Source of the DNA: Eleginops maclovinus
Lineage: Eukaryota > Chordata > Actinopteri > Perciformes > Eleginopidae
Assembly: GCF_036324505.1 (NCBI RefSeq)
Contig: NC_086362.1
Span: 10,103,043-10,167,042 of the forward strand
Length of the DNA stretch: 64,000 nt
Direction of reading: 5' to 3'
Positions 1 to 9,945 of this stretch are shown piece by piece. Under the pieces are notes generated by a model. It had not been told where the DNA came from. It worked only from the letters and a program-made list of their open reading frames with translations, and did no database searches. Position 1 is the first letter of the stretch. Each line of letters starts with the position of its first letter. Made by a program: the position numbers and the translations under genes.

Positions 1-1271
1 AAGAACAGCGCTCTCATCTGCTTTTTGTTTTTGTTTTATTAGGTTTATTTATGGTTGCGGTGTCATGGATCACCTGCCCCTGGTTTTAGTTTTTCTTGAT
101 CACACACAGCAAAACCTTCATTTTTATCAGACATTGATGTCTCAATAGCTGTAACTGGAGTAACAAGTGTTTTGTTATAATAGTTAATTGCTAAAGTTAC
201 TTTGTTGAGTTACAGCTAAGAAAAATCTTGATGACTGCACTTATTATACTCACTATAGACCCTAAACATACAAACGTTAATTCATTTGTATTGTTTTGAT
301 AATATGTGTATAGCTTAATGTTAAAATTATATTCTTATATTCATGATCATGTTCGTGTTGTGGTCCTGGGGGTGGTCACTTTCATCAGAACAACTGAGCT
401 AGGCGAATGCTGAACGGACCACAGCAAACCTCTTAGCTCTACCACGATGGTAGGCTAATGGTTGAATCGGAATTTATAAGCAAAATCACGAATCAATAAA
501 ACAGCCCAGTTACGTTAAAATGAAAATCATAAGACGTCTATCATCAGAAGAATGATATGGAAAGGAAAAGTTAAGTTGGAACTACTAAAGCCAGTAGTGA
601 GACCCATGCTAACATGAACACTAAGCTTTTCCCCAAAAATGTAAAACTAACCTAAGTAATACACAGCTTTCCGTTGTCACCCTGCCTCTCCAAATGCAAA
701 ACTGACATTAACAAATATGCAGTAATGTAATAACAGCTGAAAAAGTGCTTAGATGTGTGTTTTCTTTAATATTTGCCATTCAATAACGCAATCGATGCTG
801 TCTGTCCCATAGAATATCATGACAGCACAGCGTTTGTTTGGAACTATCGGGGCTCACATGAACCACGTGACTGCCCTGGCGGCACATCACAGAGTGTTGC
901 AACTCTATAATACTATAATATGCTTTTAGACTTTCTCTGTCTATCTGTCTATTCAGAAGAAATTTCAATATGTTTTACAATGGAAGTTACAGCGTTCTCC
1001 CTGACTGTTAATAACGTGGCTCAGGCTTTACATTTCTATTGGACTAAACTGTGTCACATGACCAGGAAGCGCTACGGAGCTTCAAATGCGACCACATTAC
1101 TTTGTTAAAATGACATTTGCTGCTGTTTTGTGCTCGTTTTACTTATGCACTGTGTTATGTGTAGATTGTTACTCCCCCCTTTATGTTTTTTGTTATATAA
1201 ACATATTTTAAAACCTTGAGTAAGAGTGACTGTGCAGAGAAAGGGGTCTTCTCCCACGACTGTGTGGTGTT
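1..1271. other. Spacer upstream of U2 in unit 1
   Basis: No protein gene is visible. The stretch is conserved almost base for base in units 2 and 3 and includes a CACGTG E-box near 864. It also holds the region 150-220 bases before U2 where a vertebrate snRNA distal element is expected. The short ORFs here recur only because the DNA is duplicated. Confidence 0.6.
1217..1223 (+). promoter_or_regulatory. Candidate PSE of U2 (unit 1)
   Basis: TGAGTAA starts exactly 55 bases before the U2 5' end. The same heptamer class, TGAGTRA, sits at -55 in the U1 genes of this array. The position matches the proximal sequence element bound by SNAPc in vertebrate snRNA promoters. The assignment rests on position and on conservation between two different snRNA genes. 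Confidence 0.6.
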
Positions 1272-1459
1272 ATCGCTTCTCGGCCTTTTGGCTAAGATCA
1301 AGTGTAGTATCTGTTCTTATCAGTTTAATATCTGATACGTCCCCTACCCGGGGACCATATATTAAATTGATTTTTGGAATAGGGAGATGGAAAAGGGGCT
1401 TGCTCCGTCCACTCCACGCATCGACCTGGTATTGCAGTACCTCCAGGAACGGTGCACCC
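1272..1459 (+). ncRNA. U2: U2 spliceosomal snRNA, copy 1
   Basis: This is a full-length U2 snRNA gene of about 188 bases, transcribed by RNA polymerase II. It begins ATCGCTTCTCGGCC, carries the GTGTAGTATCTGTTC branch-site recognition region and has a Sm site (ATTTTTGG) after stem IIb. It ends with the stem III/IV arms that bind U2A' and U2B''. A 3'-box-like GTGTCAAAATCAAA lies about 9 bases downstream. U2 pairs with the intron branch point in the spliceosome. No base is visibly incompatible with function, so this is probably an active gene. Confidence 0.97.
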
Positions 1460-2590
1460 CCCTCTCAGTGTCAAAATCAAATGGGAAGTGTGGTCTCTTA
1501 ACTTTCAGGCCTTCGTTAGCATTTATTGTTGCCATGATGTTATGTACCTGGAGCAATACTATGCGTTTTGTGCAGTGATGTTATACTTCAGCAACAGTAG
1601 GACTAACAGAGTTAAGGAATAGTTATCAGTAAAAGCCCTGCTTTGAAAATGACACTACTACTTTTACTACAAAAAGTATTGGCATATAAATATACTTAAA
1701 GTATTCATTATGCTGATTGGCCCATTTCAGAATCATATATCATTGGTTTGGATTTATCAAACCTAATTCTTAATGTATTGAAACGGTTATCAAGCTGCAG
1801 GGTAGCATGTGAAAATAATCCAGGTGTAACTAAATATTTATTTGTGTTGATCATATTTTTGATCAATAATCAATAACTGGAAAGAAATTCAAGGTAATAC
1901 ATGTAGTGGAGTACAAGTACAAAGTAGCATAAAATGAACATAAGTAAAGTATGGTACTTCAGTAAAATGTTCTTAGTTTTAGGTAATAACTCAGAGCTTA
2001 AACAGGAATTTAGCGAAGGAATCTGCTGCATTGTTTACGCAGGTAAACTTGGGGTTTTATCTTCAAATCAAGTGTTGCCAAGTCTCATGAAATCGACAAA
2101 CATTTACTGTGTATGTAAATACTGGCACGTATTATAATATAGCGCCTGTATTTTCTAATACATAGGAAATTATAAATTGGAATTTCCTTTTCCAGGCTTT
2201 TTATATCTGTATGTGGTTGCTCCAGTTCTGATCACTCTCTAATTAAAGATCATTGAAATGCAACTGAAAGATCTCCTGTAACTGTCTTTCTTTACTTTGT
2301 TTACTCTGTCTTTCTAGTGGACACTAAAGAAATAGGCGATGCAGTTTCCGGCTTTAGTCATCTGGACTGATTGACAGAGGGAGACAATGTGGCTTAAAAT
2401 CATGGATGTCTGCAAAGCAGGTATGATAGCAATGTCTGTGTCTACGTTTCTTTTGTTGTTTTTGTGTGCATCTCATTTTTAAAGGAATAGTTTGACATTT
2501 TGGGGAAAGTGCTTGTCAGGTGTTAAATGCTAAGATTGAGACCACTCAAGTTATGTAGTGTAAATATAAAGCTGAATCCAGAATATTTGT
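1460..2590. other. Spacer between U2 and the U1-flank relic
   Basis: AT-rich spacer that is near-identical in all three units. Apart from the U2 3' box at its left edge I see no gene. Confidence 0.6.
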
Positions 2591-2885
2591 ACTCTCAGGA
2601 AGTGGTTATAACTTGAAAGAGTGAAACAAAATAGAATTCATGGAGTTTACTTGTTTCTCCACCAGAGGCTAAAATAGCTCCTTCTGTTGTCTGTCCTGCC
2701 TTTGACAGATCAAACGTTTTCTACCTGCCCTGAGAGGACTTACCATTATTTTTAACTGATATAAGTGTTATTTATGCAGTAATAATACACAAGACATAAG
2801 ATCAGTTTAAACTGAAAGTTGCATATTCCTCAATGACAGTGTGTGATATGACCAGGCATCGCTCTGTAGGCAAGTAGGTTCTTAA
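2590..2885 (+). pseudogene. U1 module relic lacking the U1 gene
   Basis: The left part (GGAAGTGGTT followed by GAAACAAAA) matches the sequence about 390 bases upstream of U1a and U1b. The right part (CATGGAGTTTACTTG, then TTCTGTTGTCTGTCCTGCCT, and on to ATGACCAGGCATCGCTCTG) matches the 3' flank of U1a. The promoter and the 164-base RNA that should lie between them are absent. This looks like an old third U1 module that lost its gene by an internal deletion. It recurs in units 2 and 3. Confidence 0.55.
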
Positions 2886-3272
2886 ACGTGCTTTACTGCC
2901 CTTTCAACATTTAAAATATAACTTTCTAAACATTCATTTCCGTCAGCATATTAATTAGATGAACGTTTTGTTGGGCTTCATTGCTAAATTAGTTGTATGT
3001 TTCATTTGAAAACAGCCAGTGTTGATTCCCCTTCCAGACCAATAGTTGGCAGTGTCTTCCGGCTGTCCCCAGTCCTAAACAAAGAAACAGGAAGTGGTTG
3101 TAATTTCAATATGAGAAACAAAACGGTGTTATTCTTTCCTCTGAGCTTCTAATGTGGATCTTCCTTATTGCAGTATGATCTATTTCAGCCTCATTTAACT
3201 TTGCTGTCAGGCTGTTGCACATTTTTTGGAGGTAAAACTGAGGAAACTGGTTATTTTAGATCTGCCATTGAT

Positions 3273-3306
3273 ATGGAAATGCAGCATTGCATCATGGGAG
3301 ATGAGG
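3273..3306 (+). promoter_or_regulatory. U1a distal element (Oct-like plus ZNF143/SPH-like), unit 1
   Basis: ATGGAAAT differs from the octamer ATGCAAAT at one base and is followed 4 bases later by GCATTGCATCATGGGAGATG, a good match to the ZNF143 (Staf) SPH motif. The pair lies about 210 to 180 bases before U1a, the usual place for a vertebrate snRNA distal sequence element. Confidence 0.6.
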
Positions 3307-3430
3307 CACATTTTAAAGAGAAAATAGTCCGTTTAGCCTTAAAACAAAAGAGTTTGTTCTGTATAGATTCCTAAATATTTTCACCCACTTCTAATGTCCG
3401 GTTTTGGTTATGTGTACAGTTTCTGCCCCC

Positions 3431-3437
3431 TGAGTGA
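3431..3437 (+). promoter_or_regulatory. Candidate PSE of U1a (unit 1)
   Basis: TGAGTGA starts at -55 relative to U1a, the same spacing as TGAGTAA before U2. It lies in the SNAPc-binding position. There is no TATA box just downstream, as expected for a Pol II snRNA gene. Confidence 0.6.
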
Positions 3438-3485
3438 ATGTGGTGTGTCTGTGAATGAGTCGCCTGCCAGGAGCGTGTACAACTC

Positions 3486-3649
3486 ATACTTACCTGGCAG
3501 GGGAGATACCATGATCAAGAAGGTGGTTCACCCAGGGCGAGGCTTGGCCATTGCACTCCGGTTGAGCTGACCTCTGCGAATTCCCCAAATGTGGGAATCT
3601 CGACTGCATAATTTGTGGTAGTGGGGGACTGCGTTCGCGCTCTCCCCTG
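3486..3649 (+). ncRNA. U1: U1 spliceosomal snRNA, copy 1a
   Basis: Full-length 164-base U1 snRNA gene. The 5' end ATACTTACCTGGCAGGGGAG holds the segment that pairs with 5' splice sites. Stem-loops I to IV follow, with the Sm site AATTTGTGG before the last stem and the end at CGCTCTCCCCTG. An A-rich stretch about 10 bases downstream could be the 3' box. It belongs to the U1a class of this array (G at position 15, C at position 119). Confidence 0.97.
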
Positions 3650-4630
3650 ATAACATGTGAAATGAAAATAATATCATGGAGTTCACCTCTTTCCCCACCT
3701 GAGGGTGCTACAGCTCCTTCTGTTGTCTGTCCTGCCTTTGACAGATCACACATTACTATCTGCACTGAGAGGGTTAACCAGTACTTCTAACAGATATGAA
3801 AAGTGTTACTGCAGTTATAAAACACAAGACATAAGATCTGTTTAAACTGGAAGTTGCACATTCTTCACTGATGGTAAATTAGATTTTTTTGGGGTTTTAA
3901 GTTTTGATTGGTCTACATTGTGTGACATGACCAGGCATCGCTCTACTGCACTACTGGACTTGAACGCTGTTCATTTCACATTTAGATCCTATTTAATATT
4001 CCGTTCCTCCAACACCGAAGGTATATACAATATCCTACTTTACAGTACTGCTTATATCTGTGTTTATTTTTCATTTCATTTTGTGTTCATTTTGTATGTA
4101 TATTTTATACAGTTGTTGTTATTGCTATTTTATTTATTGAGCTGCTGCAGTATAAAAATGTCCCAAATTGGGATCAATAAAGTACCTATCTCTCTCTGTA
4201 GACGACGAGGTTGTTAACCGTGCTGAGTTCACTGTCCTTTCAACATTTAAAACTAACTTCTAAACACTCAATTATTTGTCAGTCATCAGGCTTATTCATT
4301 TGATTAAATGTTGCTTGGATTCATTGCTATAGTGCTGCAGAAACCCCAAGAAACACTCCTACTTTCAGAGCCCAGGCACCATTGTGTAAGTGTTCACTTT
4401 ATGTTCTTGCTGTTACCGGTGCACAGAGAGACCTACTACAAATATTGAAATATAATAATTAGCCTACACGGCCAAAAGCAATTCAATCTATTGTATCAGT
4501 CCTGCTATAAATCATCACTTAAATGAAAGTCACCATGTTCAGTTTTCTAAATGTTATTTAGTGATGTTGTATTAGCTACATGGTCCTTTTTAATGCTGCA
4601 GTTTTTAATTTAGCTGTTCTGCTTTTGTAA
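3650..4630. other. U1a 3' flank and a LINE 3' tail
   Basis: The first 300 bases are the shared 3' flank of the U1 modules. From about 3990 to 4195 there is a short plus-strand LINE 3' end finishing in TTGGGATCAATAAAGTACC. It resembles the tail of the larger LINE at 7310-7540. The rest is spacer. Confidence 0.55.
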
Positions 4631-4900
4631 AGATTTGAAAACAGCCAGTGTTGATCCCCCTCCAGACCAATAGATGGCAGTGTCTTCCGGCTGTCCTCAG
4701 TCCTAAACAAAGAAACAGGAAGTGGTTGTAATTTGAATGAGAGAAACAAAACGGTGTTATTCTATCCTCTGAGCTTCTAATGTGGATCTTCCTTATTGCA
4801 GTATGATCTATTTCAGCCTCATTTAACTTTGCTGTCAGGCTGTTGCACATTTTTTGGAGGTAAAACTGAGGAAACTGGTTATTTTAGATCTGCCGTTGAT

Positions 4901-4934
4901 ATGGAAATGCAGCAATGCATCATGGGAAATGAGG
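4901..4934 (+). promoter_or_regulatory. U1b distal element (Oct-like plus ZNF143/SPH-like), unit 1
   Basis: ATGGAAAT followed by GCAATGCATCATGGGAAATG, 214 to 181 bases before U1b. This version is closer to the ZNF143 consensus than the U1a copy. Confidence 0.6.
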
Positions 4935-5059
4935 CACATTTTAAAGAGAAAATAGTCCGTTTAGCCTTAAAACAAAAGAGTTTGTTCTGTATACATTCCT
5001 AAATATTCTCACCCACTTCTAATCTCCGGTTTTTGGTTATTTGTACAGTTTCTGCCCCC

Positions 5060-5066
5060 TGAGTGA
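5060..5066 (+). promoter_or_regulatory. Candidate PSE of U1b (unit 1)
   Basis: TGAGTGA begins exactly 55 bases before U1b. Confidence 0.6.
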
Positions 5067-5114
5067 ATGTGGTGTGTCTGTGAATCAGTCGCCTGCCAGG
5101 AGCGTGTACAACTC

Positions 5115-5278
5115 ATACTTACCTGGCAAGGGAGATACCATGATCAAGAAGGTGGTTCACCCAGGGCGAGGCTTGGCCATTGCACTCCGGCTGAGCTGAC
5201 CTCTGCGAATTCCCCAAATGTGGGAATCTCGATTGCATAATTTGTGGTAGTGGGGGACTGCGTTCGCGCTCTCCCCTG
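5115..5278 (+). ncRNA. U1: U1 spliceosomal snRNA, copy 1b
   Basis: Full-length 164-base U1 gene with an intact 5' splice-site recognition sequence (ATACTTACCTG) and Sm site (AATTTGTGG). It differs from U1a at position 15 (GGCAAGGG instead of GGCAGGGG) and position 119 (GATTGCATA instead of GACTGCATA), and at the CCGGCTGAGC/CCGGTTGAGC site. These marks recur in the b copies of other units, so U1b is a distinct and stable U1 class. Confidence 0.96.
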
Positions 5279-5509
5279 ATAACATGTGAAATGAAAATAA
5301 TATCCACGGAGTTAACTTGCTCCTCCATTTGAGGGTGCTACGGATCCTTCTGTTGTCTGTCCTGCTTTTGACATATCAAACATTGCTACCTGCACTGAGA
5401 GGGTCAACCAGTACTTTTAACTTACATAAATAGTATTACTGCAGTTAAAATACACAAGACATCAGATCTGTTTAAACTGGAAGTTGCACATTCTTCAGTT
5501 AACGTAATC

Positions 5510-7540
5510 TCAATTTACTAACAAAGTTTCATTTACTGTACATCTGTAACCATTTTGATATACTGCTTTGATAATAGGGGATGCATCTTTTAGGATGCAC
5601 TGCTTTCCGAATAATAAACCCTGGATTACAAGTGACCTGAAGCAGCTTTTAAACAAGAAGGAAGCTTTCAAGTCTAGGGACAAATCATTGCTGAGGAGCA
5701 TCCAGCACGACCTGAGGGCCAAGCTGAGGAAGAGCAAGGATTCCTACATAAAGAAGCTGGAGGCCAAGCTTCAGCAGAACAATAGCAAGGATGTGTGGAC
5801 TGGAATGGAGGCCATCACGGGGTTCAAGGGGAGAGAGAGACTGACGACCGGCACTCTGGAGAGGGCTAACAAGCTGAACACCTTCTTCAATAGGTTCAGC
5901 CCCCCCGCCCCCGCTGCTGTCTCCTCCACTTCACACCTCACCTCCACCACAGAGATGAGTATCCGGACTTCAACATCCACCCACTGCTCTCCGTGCCTCT
6001 GACCCCTCCATCACTGTTGAACACTCTGAACTCTACTTTCTCACCTCTGACGTCCCTCCCTGCTACCCGAGACATCAAACCCCCTCCCCTGCCCCACTGT
6101 AACCACAGGCCAGGTGAAGAGACGGCTGGAGAAAATACACCATGGCAAATCTGCAGGCATCAGCCCCAGGGTTCTGAAGACCTGCGCCAGCCAGCTGTCT
6201 CCGGTTCTTCAGCACCTGTTCAACCTGAGCCTGCACCCGGAGACCATTCCAGTGCTGTGGAAGAGGTCCTGCTTGGGGCCCAATGACTATCGGCCGGTAG
6301 CTCTCAGTTTTATTTTATTTTTTAAGTAAGGTAACTCCAAGGTTTCAAGGTTTTATTGGTCATATGCACAGCATATACAACGTATATGTTGGCAATGAAA
6401 ATGTTATGTCCCATGCTCCTCCAACAACTCAACATACATGGTGCAAATAAGATAAATAAAATAGTGCAAAAAGAGAAAAAATATTTACAATAACAACAAC
6501 ACGTCTTGTGATGTGGTGGTTGGCAGTACAGGAGCCCCTCAGCGGACTGTGCTGTCTCCTTTCCTGTTCATCATGCCACCTGCCACCTCATTTTCAGATG
6601 ACTCTGCAGTGGTAGGGTGTATAAGGGATGGACGGGAGGAGGAGTACAGAGGGCTGGTGGATAATTTTGTGTAGTGGACGGGGAAAAATCATCTGCTTCT
6701 GAATGTGGCCAAGACCAGAGAGATGGTCATTGACTTCAGGAAGAAGAGGACGTCCTCACTGCCCCTGTGCATTCTGAGTGAGGATGTAGCTGTGGTGGAG
6801 GATCACAAGTACCTTGGTGTGCACCTAGACAATGGACTGAACTGGAGGGCCAACACTGACGCTGTGTACAAGAAGGGGATGAGCCGACTCTATTTCCTGA
6901 GGAATCTGAGATCCTTCAACGTGTGCAGCAAGATGTTGGAGATCTTTAACCAGTTTGTTGTGGCTAATGCACTCTTCTTTGCTGCCGTCTGCTGGGGGGG
7001 CAGTATCAGAGCCGGTGACACCAGCAGAATCAATAAACTGATCCGGAAAGCTGGCTCTGTCATCGGCATCAAACTGGACAATTTTGAGGCTGTGGTGGAG
7101 ATGAGGACCCTGAACAAACTGTTGTCCATCATGGATAACCCCACCCACCCTCTCCACCTGCAGCTGGACAGACAGCGCAGCTCCTTCTCCAAGAGACTGC
7201 TCCAGCTCCGCTGTCACAAGGACAGGTACAGGAGAACATTCCTGCCCACTGCAATAACTCTGTACAATAATACCCCTCTGGTTGGCAGACAACTCACTGC
7301 TCCATAGCCTCTCTGTAAACTGGACTTAGCATGCACTCCTTCACACTTAACATTGTGCATTTACACTATATTGTTATTGCCTTTTTGTACATTTGTGTAT
7401 TTCATTTTCATTTTTACTTCATTATTTTTTAGTTCTAATTATTTATATTTGTTTTTGCTTCTTAGTATTTCGCTGCTGCAACGCAAAACATCCCCAGTTT
7501 GGGATAAATAAAGTACTTCTGATTCTGATTTTATATTTAT
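5510..7540 (+). mobile_element. Decayed CR1/Rex1-like LINE, unit 1 copy
   Basis: Translated fragments give, in order, the linker between endonuclease and reverse transcriptase (5568-6002, KPWITSDLKQLLNKKEAFKS), the start of the RT domain (6114-6290, GISPRVLKTCASQLSPVLQH, DYRPVAL), a late RT part (about 6500-6670) and the C-terminal thumb region (6705-7307, HKYLGVHLDNGLNW, LRNLRSFNVCSKML). The late RT part has GAPQRTVLSPFLF and SFSDDSAVVG, the catalytic motif with FSDD for FADD. The middle of RT is missing, replaced by a reversed repeat at 6338-6503. Frames are broken and there is an in-frame TAG near 6671. The 3' end is TTTGGGATAAATAAAGTAC followed by repeated ATTCTG. Clade assigned by eye. 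Confidence 0.8.
6338..6503 (-). mobile_element. Short reversed retroelement tail nested in the LINE
   Basis: Read on the minus strand this ends ATGACCAATAAAACCTTG, a polyadenylation-like retroelement 3' end. It interrupts the LINE where the middle of RT should be. The same nested insertion is in unit 2 (26712-26877), so it predates the unit duplication. Confidence 0.55.
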
Positions 7541-7760
7541 TTTTGGCATCTAACCTTGTAGATCAGGGGTCTCAAACTCAATTTACCCGGGGGCCGTTAG
7601 AGGTAGAATCTGGGTGAGGCTGGGCCGCATCAGGTTTCCCTCAAGAAAAGTACTAAAAAACATTCCAATGTTATCAAATGTCTTTATTTTTATTTTTTAA
7701 CACAAAATAAGATGAAAAAATTAATTAACAAATTCATAAGAAAAAAACAAATCAATCCGT

Positions 7761-7786
7761 AATAATAATAATAATAATAATAATAA
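7761..7786. repeat. (AAT)n microsatellite
   Basis: About nine copies of AAT inside the left untranslated part of the hAT element. Confidence 0.9.
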
Positions 7787-7883
7787 ACAGCAGATATAGA
7801 AGACTGAAGAAACCACATATAGTTGCTGACTAGAGAAATGTAATTATTATTATTCAGATTCAAATATCTGTATTAACAGTTCT

Positions 7884-9349
7884 TTAACATTTAACTTTCT
7901 GAACATGAATGGAACATTGAACATAAACTGTTCTGAACAGGGCTTCTTCTGCCCACTTCTTGCTGCTAGAGATCTGGCAGCGCTTCCTCTCACATAGCCG
8001 AGCCACATTTGGCTTAAGCAGGGATGAAGCAGTTGAGACCCTCAGTAGGGCTTGAAGATGCTCATCAGTAAGTCTGGACCTGTACTTGGACTTATTGAAG
8101 TTCAACGTAGAGAAGAGCTTTTCGCACAAGCATGTGCTCCCAAAAAGACACATGGTCCGCTTGAACATTCGTGAAAGCTCAGGGAAGCAATTCTCTCAAA
8201 AATTGCCCGAGCTTGTCTGCTTTTCCACTCACCTCCCTGAACTTGGCTTTGAGTTCAGAGTTGCACTGAAGGTTAATGAGCTCCATTTGAAGCACAGGAG
8301 GGGCATCTTGCACATCAAAGGAGAAGGAGTCCGCAAAAATTTGAAATGTGGCTCTGTGCGTCTTGAAGTCTGCAAATCTGTGATCAAATTCCTCCTGTAG
8401 CTTCAAAATGACATCCACATACTCTTCACCACTGAATGGTGTGCCTGCATCCATGAGTTCCTTGCATGCTGGAAAATGGCAAAGGTTTGTCTGAGAAAGC
8501 TGGGCTTTCCATAACATAAGTTTTGTAGAGAATGCTCTCACGTTGTCATAGGCAGCACTAACAACTTGCCCCTGGCCTTGTAACTTCTTGTTCAGTACAT
8601 TAAGCTCATGTGTGATATCAACAAAAAAGCTAAGTCCATGAGCCATTTGGGATCACTTAGCACAGGAACAGCAACCCCATCTTTCTCCATGAAGGCTTTC
8701 ACTTCCGCTCTCACTCAAAAATCTCTTCAACATGTTTCCCCTGCTGAGCCAACGTACCTCGGTGAAGTAGAGCACATCCCATATTCTGACTCCATTTCCT
8801 CTAAAAAAAAAAAAAGCACGGAACCTTCTGTGCTTTAAGCCCCTGGATCTGATCTGGTTGATGCATTTCACAACGAAAGACATCACATTGTCAAACTTCA
8901 GGCATTTGCTGCAAAGAGCCTGCTGATGGATAATGCAGTGCAGAGCAATGGCCTCCTCCACACCTTCCTCTTCCAGTTTTATTTTAACAAGTGCCACCAG
9001 TCCATTTTTCCTCCCTGTCATTGATGGCCCTCCATCGGTTGTTATTCCAACAAACCTCTTCCATGGCAACCGGCATTCTCAAGGGCATCACACAGCTGGT
9101 GAAATATCTCCTGAGTGGTGGTCTGGCCCTGCATTGGAATCATGTGAGAATCCTCTAGACTTAAAAATTTTCATCAAAACCGGCATGATTTTCGAGTGGG
9201 GGTGTCGTGAGTTGTGGTTCACAAGGCGACTGAGTAAATGAAAATTTTTGCTTTTTCCACAGTTGTATAAATGTCATTGAAGGTAGAAATGCTCTCTGCC
9301 CGGTGTTGGAGAAAAAGGTGCCCCCCTGTGAAGGTTTCTGCTTTAGCAA
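7884..9349 (-). pseudogene. Broken hAT transposase (GTF2IRD2/ZBED-like)
   Basis: Three or four minus-strand pieces line up with one hAT transposase: a catalytic-core piece at about 8653-9069 with TTDGGPSM and HCIIHQQAL, an insertion-domain piece at 8179-8646 (THELNVLNKKLQGQGQ) and the C-terminal dimerisation piece at 7884-8168. The parts upstream of 9100 keep recognisable hAT residues only across several frames. No continuous ORF remains, and a poly-A run at about 8803 shifts the frame. It could not make transposase as written. Confidence 0.75.
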
Positions 9350-9945
9350 TACTCAAAACCACGTAGTAGCTTGACTGCTGCATCTTTTTGGTTGTTTTTT
9401 AAAAAAAACTTGTTGCCTCAGTAGATATGTTTTTTAAAATTAGAACCGGTTGGGTCTCTATCCCTGGTATTTTGCTATCCCCCGAGTCTAGTTGTGTAAT
9501 GACGTTTTAATTTTTTATTTGGGCACGCAACTTTTTGGCAAATAAACACGGGCGGGATTGGTTTAAAAAAAATATTGTTCCCCTTTTTTGAAAAAGTTTG
9601 GTAAAATTTCCTTTGAGGGGGGGTGTTTTGGGGGTGGGGAAAATTTTATTGGTGCACCTGTGGTTGGGGAAGTTTGTGTTTGCGTTCCTTTTCCGCTTTT
9701 TTTGTCCCCCTGGGGTTTGGGTGTGTTTTTTGGGGCTGCCCCCCCCGGAGCAATTCCCCCACGTGTTTGGGTAGGTTTTTTTCCGTTCAAAAACCCCAAT
9801 AGGACTGATATTATACAGTTAGCAAAACCCCTAAAAAAGTCCCATTCGTATAAAACTCGCGGGCCTTTAACATTAAACTTTCTATTGGGTGGGGGCGAAA
9901 TATTGTTTGAGGGGGGGGGCCCGCGGGCCGCAGTTTGAGACCCTG

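Larger units (their letters stand above)
7564..9945 (-). mobile_element. hAT transposon inserted in unit 1 (transposase broken)
   Basis: The left end is CAGGGGTCTCAAACTC; the right end is its inverted match (CAGTTTGAGACCCTG). The flank TTGTAGAT on the left appears once in the empty site at 27929-27936 of unit 2 and, damaged, after the right end, giving an 8-bp target duplication. Minus-strand fragments encode a GTF2IRD2/ZBED-like hAT transposase: ITTDGGPSMTGRKNGL and ALHCIIHQQALC (8653-9069), VRWLSRGNML, and the dimerisation region CLCEKLFSTLNFNKSKYRSR (7884-8168). Frames are broken at several points. Part of the right third is low-quality sequence, so not all breaks need be real. Confidence 0.85.

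Noticed and set aside
780..1108. Small ORFs upstream of U2 that recur in all units
   Set aside because: Recurrence follows from DNA duplication; there is no codon bias, motif or splice structure.
3168..3374. 68-codon ORF recurring upstream of each U1
   Set aside because: It overlaps the distal element of the U1 promoter and shows frame-breaking indels between copies (36340-36350).
6825..7292. Minus-strand 155-codon ORF, repeated at 27199-27666
   Set aside because: It is antisense to the LINE C-terminal region and conserved only because the unit is duplicated.
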